DNA of 64,000 nt from an uncultured bacterium (GTDB taxonomy: Bacteria; Bacillota; Clostridia; Oscillospirales; Acutalibacteraceae), in contig CASDTH010000026.1 in assembly GCA_949283655.1 (NCBI GenBank), positions 1 to 64,000 of the forward strand, read 5' to 3'. Positions 19,635 to 28,225 of the stretch are shown piece after piece. Position 1 is the stretch's first letter. Every line of letters starts with the position of its first letter. A model generated the notes under the pieces. It saw nothing but the letters and a program-made list of their open reading frames with translations, had not been told where the DNA came from and did no database searches. The position numbers and the translations under genes are program-made.

Positions 19635-19694
19635 ACATTTGTGATCTGGCCTTGTTGGACGAAATCATATGGTTCACGCCCTGCATTTCGCCGT

Positions 19695-20501
19695 TTACTC
19701 TGCGGGAGGCACGGATATACCGCTAGCGCCTGCCTTTTCCAAATATTGGCCGGGCGTCATATGAAATTCGGCGTAGAAGGCTCTATAAAAAGTTCTGGCA
19801 GAGCGAAACCCCGCCTGAAGGGCTGCGGATTCCATATTTGCAGGAGCCTGGGCCATGCACGCCCGCAGGAAGCGATTGATCCGCACCCGATTTAGGAATG
19901 CGTTAAAGTTACTGTTGCACCGCTGGTTCACCGTACGGCTGACAGTGTTCCGGTTGGTGCAACAGGCCGCTGCCACAGAGTCAAGCGTAAGGGGACGCTC
20001 CGCATTCTCTGTAATATAGCGGATAATCGCGTCCCCCAATGTGTCCGGTTCAGAGGGAAGTGTCCCATCGATCGCGGAATTGACAATCTCCTCAACAATC
20101 TGGAAATAAAGGGCCCTATTCTTAGGAGATAGCTGCGCAAAAGCCCGATACAGGGAGAATACCTCCCCCCACTTGTTGCCGTCATCATGGCAAACAAGGG
20201 TCTCAGACAGGCGGAGCGCAACGCGCTCGGATACATCATCCGGCAGAATCGGCGCGACAAATTTGTTGGTTACCTTCATCCCGGCGGAAAAGGCGTGCAG
20301 TTCAAACGGCTTGATGATAATAAAATCATCGGTATGGAGCTCCACACGCCGGTCGCCCAGCAAAGCAGTCACATCCCCCTGCACAGAGAACAGAATCTCA
20401 ACCTGCCGGTGCACATGCAAATAGCCGCCGAGGCGATGGAAATAATTGCATGTACCATTGAAATGGATGCTACTCTGGTCATAAATCTTATACTCATTCA
20501 T
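19695..20501 (-). CDS. AraC family transcriptional regulator
   Basis: 268 aa: N-terminal cupin-like sensor (HFNGTCNYFHRLGGYLHVHRQVEILF) and C-terminal double helix-turn-helix (LTLDSVAAACCTNRNTVSRTVNQRC, then ALQAGFRSARTFYRAFYAEF and TPGQYL). It is divergent from the GH16-transporter pair, which it probably controls in response to a sugar. The start is placed at the ATG at 20501, since a perfect promoter lies inside the longer frame and ends only 7 bases before this ATG. That leaves no room for a ribosome binding site, so the mRNA appears leaderless. Confidence 0.9.
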   Translation of the reverse strand: MNEYKIYDQSSIHFNGTCNYFHRLGGYLHVHRQVEILFSVQGDVTALLGDRRVELHTDDFIIIKPFELHAFSAGMKVTNKFVAPILPDDVSERVALRLSETLVCHDDGNKWGEVFSLYRAFAQLSPKNRALYFQIVEEIVNSAIDGTLPSEPDTLGDAIIRYITENAERPLTLDSVAAACCTNRNTVSRTVNQRCNSNFNAFLNRVRINRFLRACMAQAPANMESAALQAGFRSARTFYRAFYAEFHMTPGQYLEKAGASGISVPPAE

Positions 20502-20508
20502 GGTCTTG

Positions 20509-20537
20509 ATTATAAAGAATAAATTTAAATCTGTCAA
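20509..20537 (-). promoter_or_regulatory. Perfect-consensus promoter giving a leaderless transcript
   Basis: On the minus strand ttgaca (20532-20537), 17 bases, tataat (20509-20514), then seven bases (caagacc) and the AraC ATG at 20501. Both hexamers are exact consensus. Transcription is expected to start at or one base before the ATG. Confidence 0.88.
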
Positions 20538-20562
20538 TACGTACACAATGATTTGTCAGTAA
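20532..20562 (+). promoter_or_regulatory. Candidate AraC-type operator (direct repeat)
   Basis: tgtcaatac (20532-20540) and tgtcagtaa (20554-20562) are direct repeats 22 bases apart, about two helical turns, the usual layout for AraC-family half-sites. The first copy covers the -35 box of the regulator's own promoter, which would allow autoregulation. On the GH16 side a tataat box (20603-20608) lacks a good -35, as expected for an activated promoter. Confidence 0.45.
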
Positions 20563-20697
20563 CTTTTTACCTTTTATCATGGAAATTGATCTAGTATTTT
20601 TATATAATTCGATCAGAGCATTGGTATACAAGTGGAACACCGATACGAGGGAATCTTTATTTTTCCATTTTTCTGTTCCTGAAAGGAGGAAGATTTT

Positions 20698-21555
20698 GTG
20701 TCCATATTGCAGAACAAAATTGAGAACGCTGCGCTGCGCTTCTTTTACCCGGCGTGGGTAACCTTACGCCGTCCTACGCCGCCAAAGGGCAGAGCGCTTG
20801 ACCTGTCCAAATTCGAGCTGGTTTTCGAGGATCAATTCACCGAGTTGGATTTACAGACGTGGAGCCACCGCCGCGGCCGAGACGGCGCTCCCATTGCCGT
20901 ACGCAAGGGCGGCTTCTGGGCACCGGAGCAGGCGTTTGTGCAGGATGGCTGCCTGCATATCCGGGCCGAGCATCGGGTGGATGGACCCTCAGGGCCGGGT
21001 TACTACACCGCCTGCCTGGATACCAGCGCATCCTACCAACAAACCTACGGCTATTTTGAATGCCGCTGCAAGCTGCCTGCTGCACAGGGAATCTGGGCGG
21101 CATTCTGGCTTCAATCCGACGCTGTAAAGCAGGGCGTTCCGGCTTCGCAGGGGATGGAGGTTGATGTGTTTGAATCCCCCCTCTATAAGAGGAAAGCGGG
21201 TAACGCGGTCATTACCTCTAATCTGCACTATAACGGCTATGGCTTGGGGCATCGGTTTCAAAATGTTGGCTTTTTTGTTGCGGAAAACCCCTACAATTGT
21301 TTTAACACTTATGGTGTAGAGTGGAACGAGCAGGAATACATTTTTTACATCAACGGTCGTGAGACGGCGCGCTCCTCTTTCGGCGGGGTATCGCAGGGCA
21401 AGGAATATATGCTGCTCTCCGTAGAAGTGGACGGGACAGGCGGCTCCCCAGGGTATGGGTGGTCCGGCCACGTAGGCAAAAACCCACCGGGTGCACTGCC
21501 TGCGGATTTCGTTGTGGATTACGTACGGGCTTACCAATATAAAGCGAAACAATAG
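20698..21555 (+). CDS. Glycoside hydrolase family 16 protein
   Basis: 285 aa, a beta-jelly-roll GH16 enzyme cleaving internal beta-linkages (beta-glucan, galactan or mucin-type chains; specificity not readable). The catalytic ExDxxE is EVDVFE in GMEVDVFESP. Other family segments are ELVFEDQFTELDLQTWSHR, YGYFECRCKLPAAQGIWAAFWL and GVEWNEQEYIFYINGR. It begins with GTG behind aaaggagga. There is no signal peptide, so it should act in the cytoplasm on material brought in by the transporter gene 17 bases downstream. Confidence 0.9.
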   Translation: MSILQNKIENAALRFFYPAWVTLRRPTPPKGRALDLSKFELVFEDQFTELDLQTWSHRRGRDGAPIAVRKGGFWAPEQAFVQDGCLHIRAEHRVDGPSGPGYYTACLDTSASYQQTYGYFECRCKLPAAQGIWAAFWLQSDAVKQGVPASQGMEVDVFESPLYKRKAGNAVITSNLHYNGYGLGHRFQNVGFFVAENPYNCFNTYGVEWNEQEYIFYINGRETARSSFGGVSQGKEYMLLSVEVDGTGGSPGYGWSGHVGKNPPGALPADFVVDYVRAYQYKAKQ

Positions 21556-21572
21556 AAAGCGGAGGAGTCATT

Positions 21573-23879
21573 TTGAAGCTGATTGAGCAAGTAAAACATT
21601 TTTTGACCACGGCAGCAACCTATTGGAAAAAGCCGCCCGAGGGGCGCTATATGACCTATAAGGAGATTTTATCCCTCGCTGTAGGAGGCTTCGGGGCAAA
21701 ATTCCTGATATGGGCGGGGCCTCAACTGATGATCAGCGTAGGCAACGCCTTTATCTGCAATACCGTCGGCATCGGCCCCATGCCGGTTTATGTAATCTGG
21801 CTGCTAAGCATTTTGTCAAGTTTTCCGCTTACGGCGCTGCGTGCCAGAATGATCGACAACACGCGCAGCATGAAGGGGAAATACCGGCCATATATTTTCT
21901 CCATGGGCCTGCCAACCGCTCTCCTCGGCGTACTGTACGTCTGGTTTCCTTATGAAAAGGTTGGCACATTGACCACCTATGTATTCGTTCTGCTGATCAA
22001 CATTGCCCTACAGTTCTTCTACAACTTCTTTAATGACGCATATACCAGTCTGGTCAACGTTCTTTCGCCCAACACCATTGAGCGCTCGGACGTAATCTCC
22101 GTCAAATCTGTTGTGGAGAATCTTGCCCCCTCCATCTGTTCCTTCGTGATGCCGCTGGCCGCCAGGGCCATCACCGGGGAAAACACGCTGTATGACATGC
22201 GGGTTTACCGCGTGCTGTTCCCGTTGTTTTTCATCGCCGGGTTCACAATCTCCATGCTGATCTACGTCAACACAGAGGAAAAAATCGTTCAGGCAAAGAC
22301 GCATGTCATTCAGGTAAAATTCATCGATGCGTTTAAGGCGGTGGCCAAAAATAAATATTTCTGGGTAATCTCCCTGGCCGGATGGATCGGCTTCCTGGAG
22401 GGTGCGTCCGGCTCCCTTATCGGCTGGATGTATAATTACCAGCAGGTGTGCACAGCCACGCAGTATTCCATCATCACCCTCATCACGGGCAACGCCTCCT
22501 TCTGGCCAATGCTGCTTGCGCCATACTTCATCCGCAAATACGGCAAAAAGCGTATCCTGCTCACCACCAATCTGCTGAATGTCCTCTTCTTCTCCTTCAT
22601 GGCCCCGGTCGTTCGGCAGACCGGCGCTTCATGGATCATCTGGGCGCTAACCATCTGCATCTGTGCAAACAATTTTATCACTACGCTCAGCAACCTTTTG
22701 GTGACGGGCATCAACGCGGATGTGCGCGACTACCAGCAATATATCACCGGTGAGCGCATTGACGGCATGTTCTCTGCCGTCGGGCTGATCGGCACTGTGA
22801 TTTCCCTGGCTACGAGCTTTGTCCTCCCCACCCTGTACGACCGTGCCGGCCTGAACGAGACGGTTGCCCTCTCGCTCGGGTATGATGGCTCGAACGTCTA
22901 TGACGTTTTATATGACCCAGGCTATTTTGCCCAGATCAGCACGGTGCTGGTTGCCGCCTCTATTATCGGAGCGATTATGAACGTTATCCCGTATTTCTTC
23001 TATGACCTCACCGAAACCCGTCAAAAAGCGATCGTCGCCGTTTTAAAAATCCGCGCCCTGTTTGAGGATTATGGCAATCACGTCCTCCGGGAGGATAAGA
23101 TGGCGGAGGCCGTCGAAATCATCCGTGAGGCACAGGCCTACGCACACCGGGAGCCCAGCCCCGTATCCAAGGACGGCATCCGCGCCGCACGCAAAACCCA
23201 CGACAAGGAGCAGGTCAAGGCAGCCCGCAAGGCTCACCGTAAGGCGATGGAAGAGAATGAAAAAATCGAAATCGCGCGCCTTGTCGACCTGGAGCTCCAC
23301 CGGTTTGATACCCCAGAGGGAAAGGCGGAGCTCGAAAACGCCCGCCGCATGATAGCAGCAGGGCTGGATGGATTTTTACAGGTATCCATCCCCACAAAGG
23401 CACAGGCCAAGGCAATGCCGAAAAGCACCCAGCAGGAAAAAGACCGCCGGCGCGACGCACTGATACTGGCTGAAAAAATGAAATCCGCACGCAAGGCGAT
23501 TCAAAAATATTTCCCTAACGGGATTGAGGTGTTTGACAGCTCGATATTCGACACGCTGTTTGAAGCGGAAGATCAAAACGAGCTTGCAATCCATGACGCC
23601 ATCCTGGAGCTGAAGGGTGCACGGGAGCAGAAAAACACAGCAGAAATCGAGCGGCTGAAAGCGCAACTGAAACAGCTGCACGCAGAAAAGGTGCAGCTCC
23701 GCCGCTCCATTCAGGAGGCCACCGATCGCCACTCCATCTACTACCGTGCAGCGCAGCCGTATCTGGATGCGCAAAAACTCCTGACGCAGCAGGAAAACTA
23801 CACGCACCTGGATGAGATTCTGGCCCGGTATGAAACCTATGCTGCGTCTAAGGCCGTCTCCTCTGCTCCGCAGGTATAG
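21573..23879 (+). CDS. GPH-family sugar transporter (MFS) with long cytoplasmic tail
   Basis: 768 aa. Residues about 25-480 form a 12-helix glycoside-pentoside-hexuronide:cation symporter-type core (GGFGAKFLIWAGPQLMISVG; RMIDNTRSMKGKYRPYIF). The remaining 290 residues are hydrophilic, rich in Lys, Glu and Ala (EQVKAARKAHRKAMEENEK), with likely coiled coils; ordinary GPH carriers end near 450-500 aa. The start is TTG after ggagga. It is cotranscribed with the GH16 gene and presumably imports the oligosaccharides that GH16 cuts. Confidence 0.88.
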   Translation: MKLIEQVKHFLTTAATYWKKPPEGRYMTYKEILSLAVGGFGAKFLIWAGPQLMISVGNAFICNTVGIGPMPVYVIWLLSILSSFPLTALRARMIDNTRSMKGKYRPYIFSMGLPTALLGVLYVWFPYEKVGTLTTYVFVLLINIALQFFYNFFNDAYTSLVNVLSPNTIERSDVISVKSVVENLAPSICSFVMPLAARAITGENTLYDMRVYRVLFPLFFIAGFTISMLIYVNTEEKIVQAKTHVIQVKFIDAFKAVAKNKYFWVISLAGWIGFLEGASGSLIGWMYNYQQVCTATQYSIITLITGNASFWPMLLAPYFIRKYGKKRILLTTNLLNVLFFSFMAPVVRQTGASWIIWALTICICANNFITTLSNLLVTGINADVRDYQQYITGERIDGMFSAVGLIGTVISLATSFVLPTLYDRAGLNETVALSLGYDGSNVYDVLYDPGYFAQISTVLVAASIIGAIMNVIPYFFYDLTETRQKAIVAVLKIRALFEDYGNHVLREDKMAEAVEIIREAQAYAHREPSPVSKDGIRAARKTHDKEQVKAARKAHRKAMEENEKIEIARLVDLELHRFDTPEGKAELENARRMIAAGLDGFLQVSIPTKAQAKAMPKSTQQEKDRRRDALILAEKMKSARKAIQKYFPNGIEVFDSSIFDTLFEAEDQNELAIHDAILELKGAREQKNTAEIERLKAQLKQLHAEKVQLRRSIQEATDRHSIYYRAAQPYLDAQKLLTQQENYTHLDEILARYETYAASKAVSSAPQV

Positions 23880-23956
23880 GGCGGCTACGGCGGCCGGTTG
23901 CCGGCAGTAGCACATTGGATAAAAATCTCCTGCTATGCTGCGGCAGGGAAAAACAC

Positions 23957-24000
23957 ACCGGCCAGGAGGGCAAGCGTCACGCCCTTCTGGCCGGTTTTTG
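23957..24000. terminator. Bidirectional terminator between transporter and aldo/keto reductase genes
   Basis: accggccaggagggc (23957-23971) pairs with gcccttctggccggt, with T runs on both strands, serving the two convergent genes. Confidence 0.88.
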
Positions 24001-24028
24001 CAATTGGGCGCTTACCGCGCCATACGGT

Positions 24029-25162
24029 TTATCCCCTGCATTTCGCCGCAAAATCTGCCATGGCTTCTGAAATCCGAATCTGCTGCGGGCAGACCGCCTC
24101 ACAGCTCCGGCAGCCAATGCAGGCCTCAGGCCGTTTCTCCGCTGGAAGAGCAGAAAGGGCCATCGGCGCAATAAAGCCGCCCTCTGTAAAGCAGTGCTCA
24201 TTATAAAGCGCCAGCAGCGAAGGGATATCCAGCTCCTGCGGGCAATGGCTCACGCAATAGCGGCATGCCGTGCACGGAAGCACAATTTTTTTGACCATGC
24301 TGTCCGCCATGTGCAGCAGCGTTTCCATCTCCTGCGGGTTCAACGGCTTTTCCTCAGAAAACGTCTGGATATTTGCTTGCAGCTGCTCCATGCTGGACAT
24401 ACCCGAGAGCGTCACCGTCACACCCGGGATCGATTGCAGGAATCGGAAGGCCCATGCCGGGACGGTCTCCTCAGGGCGCAGCGCGCGGAGCTTTGCCGTA
24501 TCGTCTTCCGGCAGGGTTGCAAGCCGGCCGCCGCGCAGGGGCTCCATCACCCAAACGGGGATATTCCTCTGTGCAAGCAGCTCCACTTTAGCCCTGGCAT
24601 CCTGAAAGGACCAATCCAGATAATTTAGCTGAATCTGGCAAAACTCCATCGCATGGCCGTAGGCCTCCAGGAAGCGGCGCATCACGTCATAGCTGCCATG
24701 CACAGAAAAGCCCAAATGCCGGATGCGGCCCTCCTGCTTCTGTTTCATCAGATATGCAAAGGTGCCGTATTGCGGATTCAAATAATCGTCTATATTCAGC
24801 TCACACACATTGTGGAACAGGTAAAAATCAAAATAGTCCACGCCGCACCGCTTGAGCTGCTCTTCAAAAATCTGCTCGACCTTCCCCATGTTGGAAAGAT
24901 CATAGCCGGGGAATTTACTCGCAAGGAAAAAGCTCTCTCGCGGGTACCGCCCCAGCGCCCTGCCTAACACGGGCTCGGAATGGCCGCCATGGTAGCCCCA
25001 CGCAGTATCATAATAGTTGACGCCGTGTTCCATGGCATAGTCTACTATACGTTCCGTCTCCGCCTCGTCAATCCTGGAATCGTCGCCGTCGATGACGGGC
25101 AGCCGCATCGCGCCCATACCAAGCGCGGACAGCTTTGACCCCTGGTATTCCTTATAAATCAT
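24029..25162 (-). CDS. Aldo/keto reductase with C-terminal 4Fe-4S ferredoxin domain
   Basis: 377 aa. The (beta/alpha)8 AKR barrel (YDTAWGYHGGHSEPVLGRAL with the catalytic Tyr; FLASKFPGYD with the Lys; YFDFYLFHNV with the His) is followed by two CxxCxxCxxxCP clusters (CTACRYCVSHCP and CIGCRSCEAVCP). This class is common in anaerobes and probably exchanges electrons between ferredoxin and NAD(P)H or reduces sugar aldehydes; the substrate is unknown. The ATG at 25162 follows aaaggag. It is monocistronic and convergent with the transporter. Confidence 0.92.
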   Translation of the reverse strand: MIYKEYQGSKLSALGMGAMRLPVIDGDDSRIDEAETERIVDYAMEHGVNYYDTAWGYHGGHSEPVLGRALGRYPRESFFLASKFPGYDLSNMGKVEQIFEEQLKRCGVDYFDFYLFHNVCELNIDDYLNPQYGTFAYLMKQKQEGRIRHLGFSVHGSYDVMRRFLEAYGHAMEFCQIQLNYLDWSFQDARAKVELLAQRNIPVWVMEPLRGGRLATLPEDDTAKLRALRPEETVPAWAFRFLQSIPGVTVTLSGMSSMEQLQANIQTFSEEKPLNPQEMETLLHMADSMVKKIVLPCTACRYCVSHCPQELDIPSLLALYNEHCFTEGGFIAPMALSALPAEKRPEACIGCRSCEAVCPQQIRISEAMADFAAKCRG

Positions 25163-25243
25163 ACTTCCAAACTCCTTTCCATTCTCCTCTATCAAATAAT
25201 GCTTACAGACCCCATATGTGCACCGCGGACGACCATTTTCTCC

Positions 25244-25792
25244 TTATGGTTTATCGGGGCACGTGCTAGATGCGCCTTCCTTCCCAGGCGGGTCGAAAAT
25301 CCCTTCTACGATCTTCATGCTTTTCTCATATGCACCGAAGGGGACAAAAAACTGATATTCCTCCATCCCCTCGCCCAGACGAAGCGTCATTGCCCTGCCA
25401 AGCTGGCCACGTTTCTCACAGGGGATACCGGCCTCATGCAGCGCATCCTCCAACATGCGTGCCTGAAAAAAATCCTGCGCCGTTAAAAACACTGGATCGT
25501 TCGCCTGCGGGGCGCGCAGCTTCCGGTTTCCGCACACAGGGCACTCGACCTTTTCACAGAGCAGCATACAATTCCCACAATACAGCATCATGCCATCCTC
25601 CTTCAGCATAAAAATGGATTCGACCGGCTCCCCCAGCGCCTGGGAGATCCGCAGGGCCAGGCTGACGGAAGGATTATAGTCTCCCCGCTCAATCAGGCTG
25701 ACTGCCTGCCGGGAGACGCCGATCAGTTTTCCAAAAGACGTTTGGCTGTAGCCCGCCTGCTTGCGTAGAAATGCCACCCGGTTGGTGAGCAA
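25244..25792 (-). CDS. XRE-family regulator with zinc ribbon and DUF2007-like domain
   Basis: 182 aa. Residues 1-60 are an HTH_3 domain (LRKQAGYSQTSFGKLIGVSR). A CxxC-CxxC ribbon follows (YCGNCMLLCEKVECPVCGN), then a region resembling the short signal-transducer domain of DUF2007 (FFQARMLEDALHEAGIPCE). It begins with TTG behind gggaggaagcc. Its promoter is embedded in a long inverted repeat, so it is almost certainly autoregulated. It is next to, but not clearly in an operon with, the aldo/keto reductase. Confidence 0.82.
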   Translation of the reverse strand: MLTNRVAFLRKQAGYSQTSFGKLIGVSRQAVSLIERGDYNPSVSLALRISQALGEPVESIFMLKEDGMMLYCGNCMLLCEKVECPVCGNRKLRAPQANDPVFLTAQDFFQARMLEDALHEAGIPCEKRGQLGRAMTLRLGEGMEEYQFFVPFGAYEKSMKIVEGIFDPPGKEGASSTCPDKP

Positions 25793-25814
25793 AAGGCTTC
25801 CTCCCTTCTTTCAA

Positions 25815-25869
25815 ATTGACAAATATCCTTGTCAAGCTCAGCATAGCATTGACAAGGATATTTGTCAAT
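25815..25869 (-). promoter_or_regulatory. Four-half-site operator with embedded promoter of the XRE regulator
   Basis: A perfect 21-base inverted repeat (25815-25835 and 25849-25869) is separated by 13 bases. Each arm is itself a palindrome, ttgacaa-6-ttgtcaa, giving four ttgacaa half-sites. The minus-strand promoter uses one of them: ttgaca (25863-25868), 17 bases, tatgct (25840-25845) with an upstream TG. Binding of two dimers would cover both promoter boxes. Confidence 0.88.
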
Positions 25870-25985
25870 ATCGTGCCATCCATTTTTATATTCATGCGGC
25901 ATTGATTTTTCCGGTCCGATATGATATCGTACAGACGGTTTTATGCAATCAGTGTAACTATATCTTCTGAAAAAGAGGGATTGTT

Positions 25986-28142
25986 ATGGCAAACAACCGG
26001 ATATTTCTTTCATGTGGCTCCCCAGAAGAATTGCAGCGCGCAATCGATCTGGTTCGTCATGAGGAAAAGCCTGCTGAAATCACGCTCCAAAACGGAGCCT
26101 ACCGGCTGGAGCAGCCAATCCAAATCCACAACTGCCGCACGCCAATCCACATCCATCCAGCAGAGGGGGGCGATGTGTGCCTGACTACCGCGCAGCGTGT
26201 TACAGCGCCCTTTCAGCCATGGAAGGATGGGATTTATTTCGCCGATATCGGCAAGGGTAAGGAGATCGAGGCGTTCTTCGTCAACGGGGAACGTTATACG
26301 ATGTGCCGCTATCCCAACGAGCAACTGGGCCAGATTCTTGACGGCTATGCAGCGGATGCGCTTTCAGCAGAAAGAATCGCCCAATGGAGCAACCCTGCCG
26401 GCGGGTATGTACGCGCGCTGCATGAACGCGAATGGGGCGGAAACAGCTTCCGAATCCTTGGCAAAAATCCGGATGGTTCTTTGCAGCTCGACTGGGTGGG
26501 AGATAACAACCGCGGCGCCGGCCGTTCGGACACTTATGTAATGGTGGAAAATATTTTTGAGGAACTCGACACGCCCGGCGAATGGTTTTACCACAAGGAG
26601 GAAGGCCGGCTTTACGTCATGTTTCGAGAGGGAACGGAGCCCCAACAGATTCAGGCCGAATACGCTGCCGGCCACGCGCTGCTCGACATTCAGCACAGCT
26701 CGGATATCCAGATCAGCGGCCTTTCTTTTCAAAAGACGAACCGAACGCTTTTCAATAGCACTTATGAAAAGCGCACACGCAGCGATTGGTGCATTGCGCC
26801 AAAGGGCGCGGTTTTTCTGGAAGGCTGTGCGCAGATTTCTTTCAGTGACTGCTCGTTCCGCGAGATCGGAAGCAACTGCATTTACCTGAAGGGGTTCAAC
26901 GAATCCGTTACCGTTTCCCACTGTGATTTTACCCATTGCGGAGCAAGCGGCATTGTCATCTTTGGCGATCAGGAGGCCTGCCGGGAGCTCTCCACCTGGG
27001 AGCAGCACAAAACAATCGTTTCTGATAAAGAGCCCGGCCCACAGGCAGAATGCTATCCCCGCGATATCACAGTGGAGAGCTGCTATTTTTATGACCTTGG
27101 CCGGTTTGAAAAACAATCTGCTGCTGTCACCTTGAGCGTTGCCAGCCATGTGACCGTGCGCGGGAACACCATCCATCACCTACCCCGTGCGGGCATTAAC
27201 ATCTGCGACGGCTGCTTTGGCGGGCACAAAATTGAAGACAATGACCTGTTTGACTGCGTGCGCGAGACCGGGGACCACGGCCCTTTCAACAGCTGGGGCC
27301 GCGACCGTTTCTGGTCTCTCGGCGGAGAAGATACGATGGGCCGGCGCGGCAAAGCAAAGAAGCCCTATGCCCTGCTTGACGCAATCGAGACTACCCACAT
27401 TCACCACAACCGTATTACCGGCCATCGTGGATTCGGCATTGATCTGGATGATGGTTCCTCCAACTACGAAATTACGGAGAACCTCTGCTACGGGGTTGGC
27501 ATCAAGCTGCGCGAGGGGTTCTTCCGCACCGTGCGCAACAATCTGCTGATGGATGCCCCCCTTGACCTGCACGCCACCTATACAGGCAATGACGACCGGA
27601 TCACGCACAACGTGATCCTTTGCTCGGAGCCGTTGCGCGTTGTACTTCTGCATGCCGGGTATACCACCGAAATTTCTGAGAACCTGTTTTATGCGGCCCA
27701 CCCCAAAGCCCGGCGCAGCCCCCTCCTGCGCGGGAAGCACAATCTGTTCCTGCCCACGCCAAAGGGCGATCCGCTCGAGCAACACTTCCCCTCTGAGATC
27801 AGTTTCCGGCCTATCTCACTTCAATTTGGCCGTGAGGGATGCCCACAGCCCCCACAGCACGAGATCGCGAACGCAGCACAGATAAAAACGGTCAAACAAT
27901 CTGGCGGCCGGTTTTCGGAGATTGACGAGACACGCCGTTCCCTTTGCGGATTGCCTGACCTACAGGGCGTTTATGTAGAAAGGCTCTCCATCCTCTCCCC
28001 GTTATACCGTCGCGGCATCCGCAAAGGGGATGTCATTCGCAAGGCGGGTGCAACCGCCATCACACTTAAAACCCTACCGCGCTGCGCCGGCGGTTCTCCT
28101 CTGACCATCTTTCGGGGGCAACAGCAGCTTCAAATAAAATAG
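25986..28142 (+). CDS. Right-handed beta-helix protein, GH141-like, with C-terminal PDZ-like domain
   Basis: 718 aa. Residues about 1-130 open with a lyase-like cap (SCGSPEELQRAIDLV), 220-520 are beta-helix coils (ISGLSFQKTNRTLF, ITVESCYFYDLGRF, VTVRGNTIHHLPRAG), and ETGDHGPFNSWGRDRFW resembles the conserved segment of GH141 fucosidases and xylanases. The last about 65 residues (YVERLSILSPLYRRGIRKGDVIRKAG) look like a PDZ domain. No signal peptide. Likely a glycan-cleaving enzyme; the family is tentative. The start has an agagggattgtt site. Confidence 0.7.
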   Translation: MANNRIFLSCGSPEELQRAIDLVRHEEKPAEITLQNGAYRLEQPIQIHNCRTPIHIHPAEGGDVCLTTAQRVTAPFQPWKDGIYFADIGKGKEIEAFFVNGERYTMCRYPNEQLGQILDGYAADALSAERIAQWSNPAGGYVRALHEREWGGNSFRILGKNPDGSLQLDWVGDNNRGAGRSDTYVMVENIFEELDTPGEWFYHKEEGRLYVMFREGTEPQQIQAEYAAGHALLDIQHSSDIQISGLSFQKTNRTLFNSTYEKRTRSDWCIAPKGAVFLEGCAQISFSDCSFREIGSNCIYLKGFNESVTVSHCDFTHCGASGIVIFGDQEACRELSTWEQHKTIVSDKEPGPQAECYPRDITVESCYFYDLGRFEKQSAAVTLSVASHVTVRGNTIHHLPRAGINICDGCFGGHKIEDNDLFDCVRETGDHGPFNSWGRDRFWSLGGEDTMGRRGKAKKPYALLDAIETTHIHHNRITGHRGFGIDLDDGSSNYEITENLCYGVGIKLREGFFRTVRNNLLMDAPLDLHATYTGNDDRITHNVILCSEPLRVVLLHAGYTTEISENLFYAAHPKARRSPLLRGKHNLFLPTPKGDPLEQHFPSEISFRPISLQFGREGCPQPPQHEIANAAQIKTVKQSGGRFSEIDETRRSLCGLPDLQGVYVERLSILSPLYRRGIRKGDVIRKAGATAITLKTLPRCAGGSPLTIFRGQQQLQIK

Positions 28143-28165
28143 GAACGCTCCGCCATGCATAAAAC

Positions 28166-28199
28166 GGGGCCATTGCCTCGTGCAATGGCCCCAAAAATT
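28166..28199. terminator. Bidirectional terminator after the beta-helix gene
   Basis: ggggccattgc (28166-28176) pairs perfectly with 28182-28192, with aaaaatt after it and tttt on the other strand, serving two convergent genes. Confidence 0.85.
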
Positions 28200-28225
28200 A
28201 TGTTGGAATAGAGCGATGCGCGAAA

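Noticed and set aside
20502..20546. Upstream in-frame start of the AraC regulator at 20546
   Set aside because: The extra codons contain the perfect -35 and -10 boxes, so they would not be transcribed from that promoter.
25815..25869. A small CRISPR-like or tandem repeat
   Set aside because: It is a nested palindrome at a promoter, with only four half-sites and no spacers.
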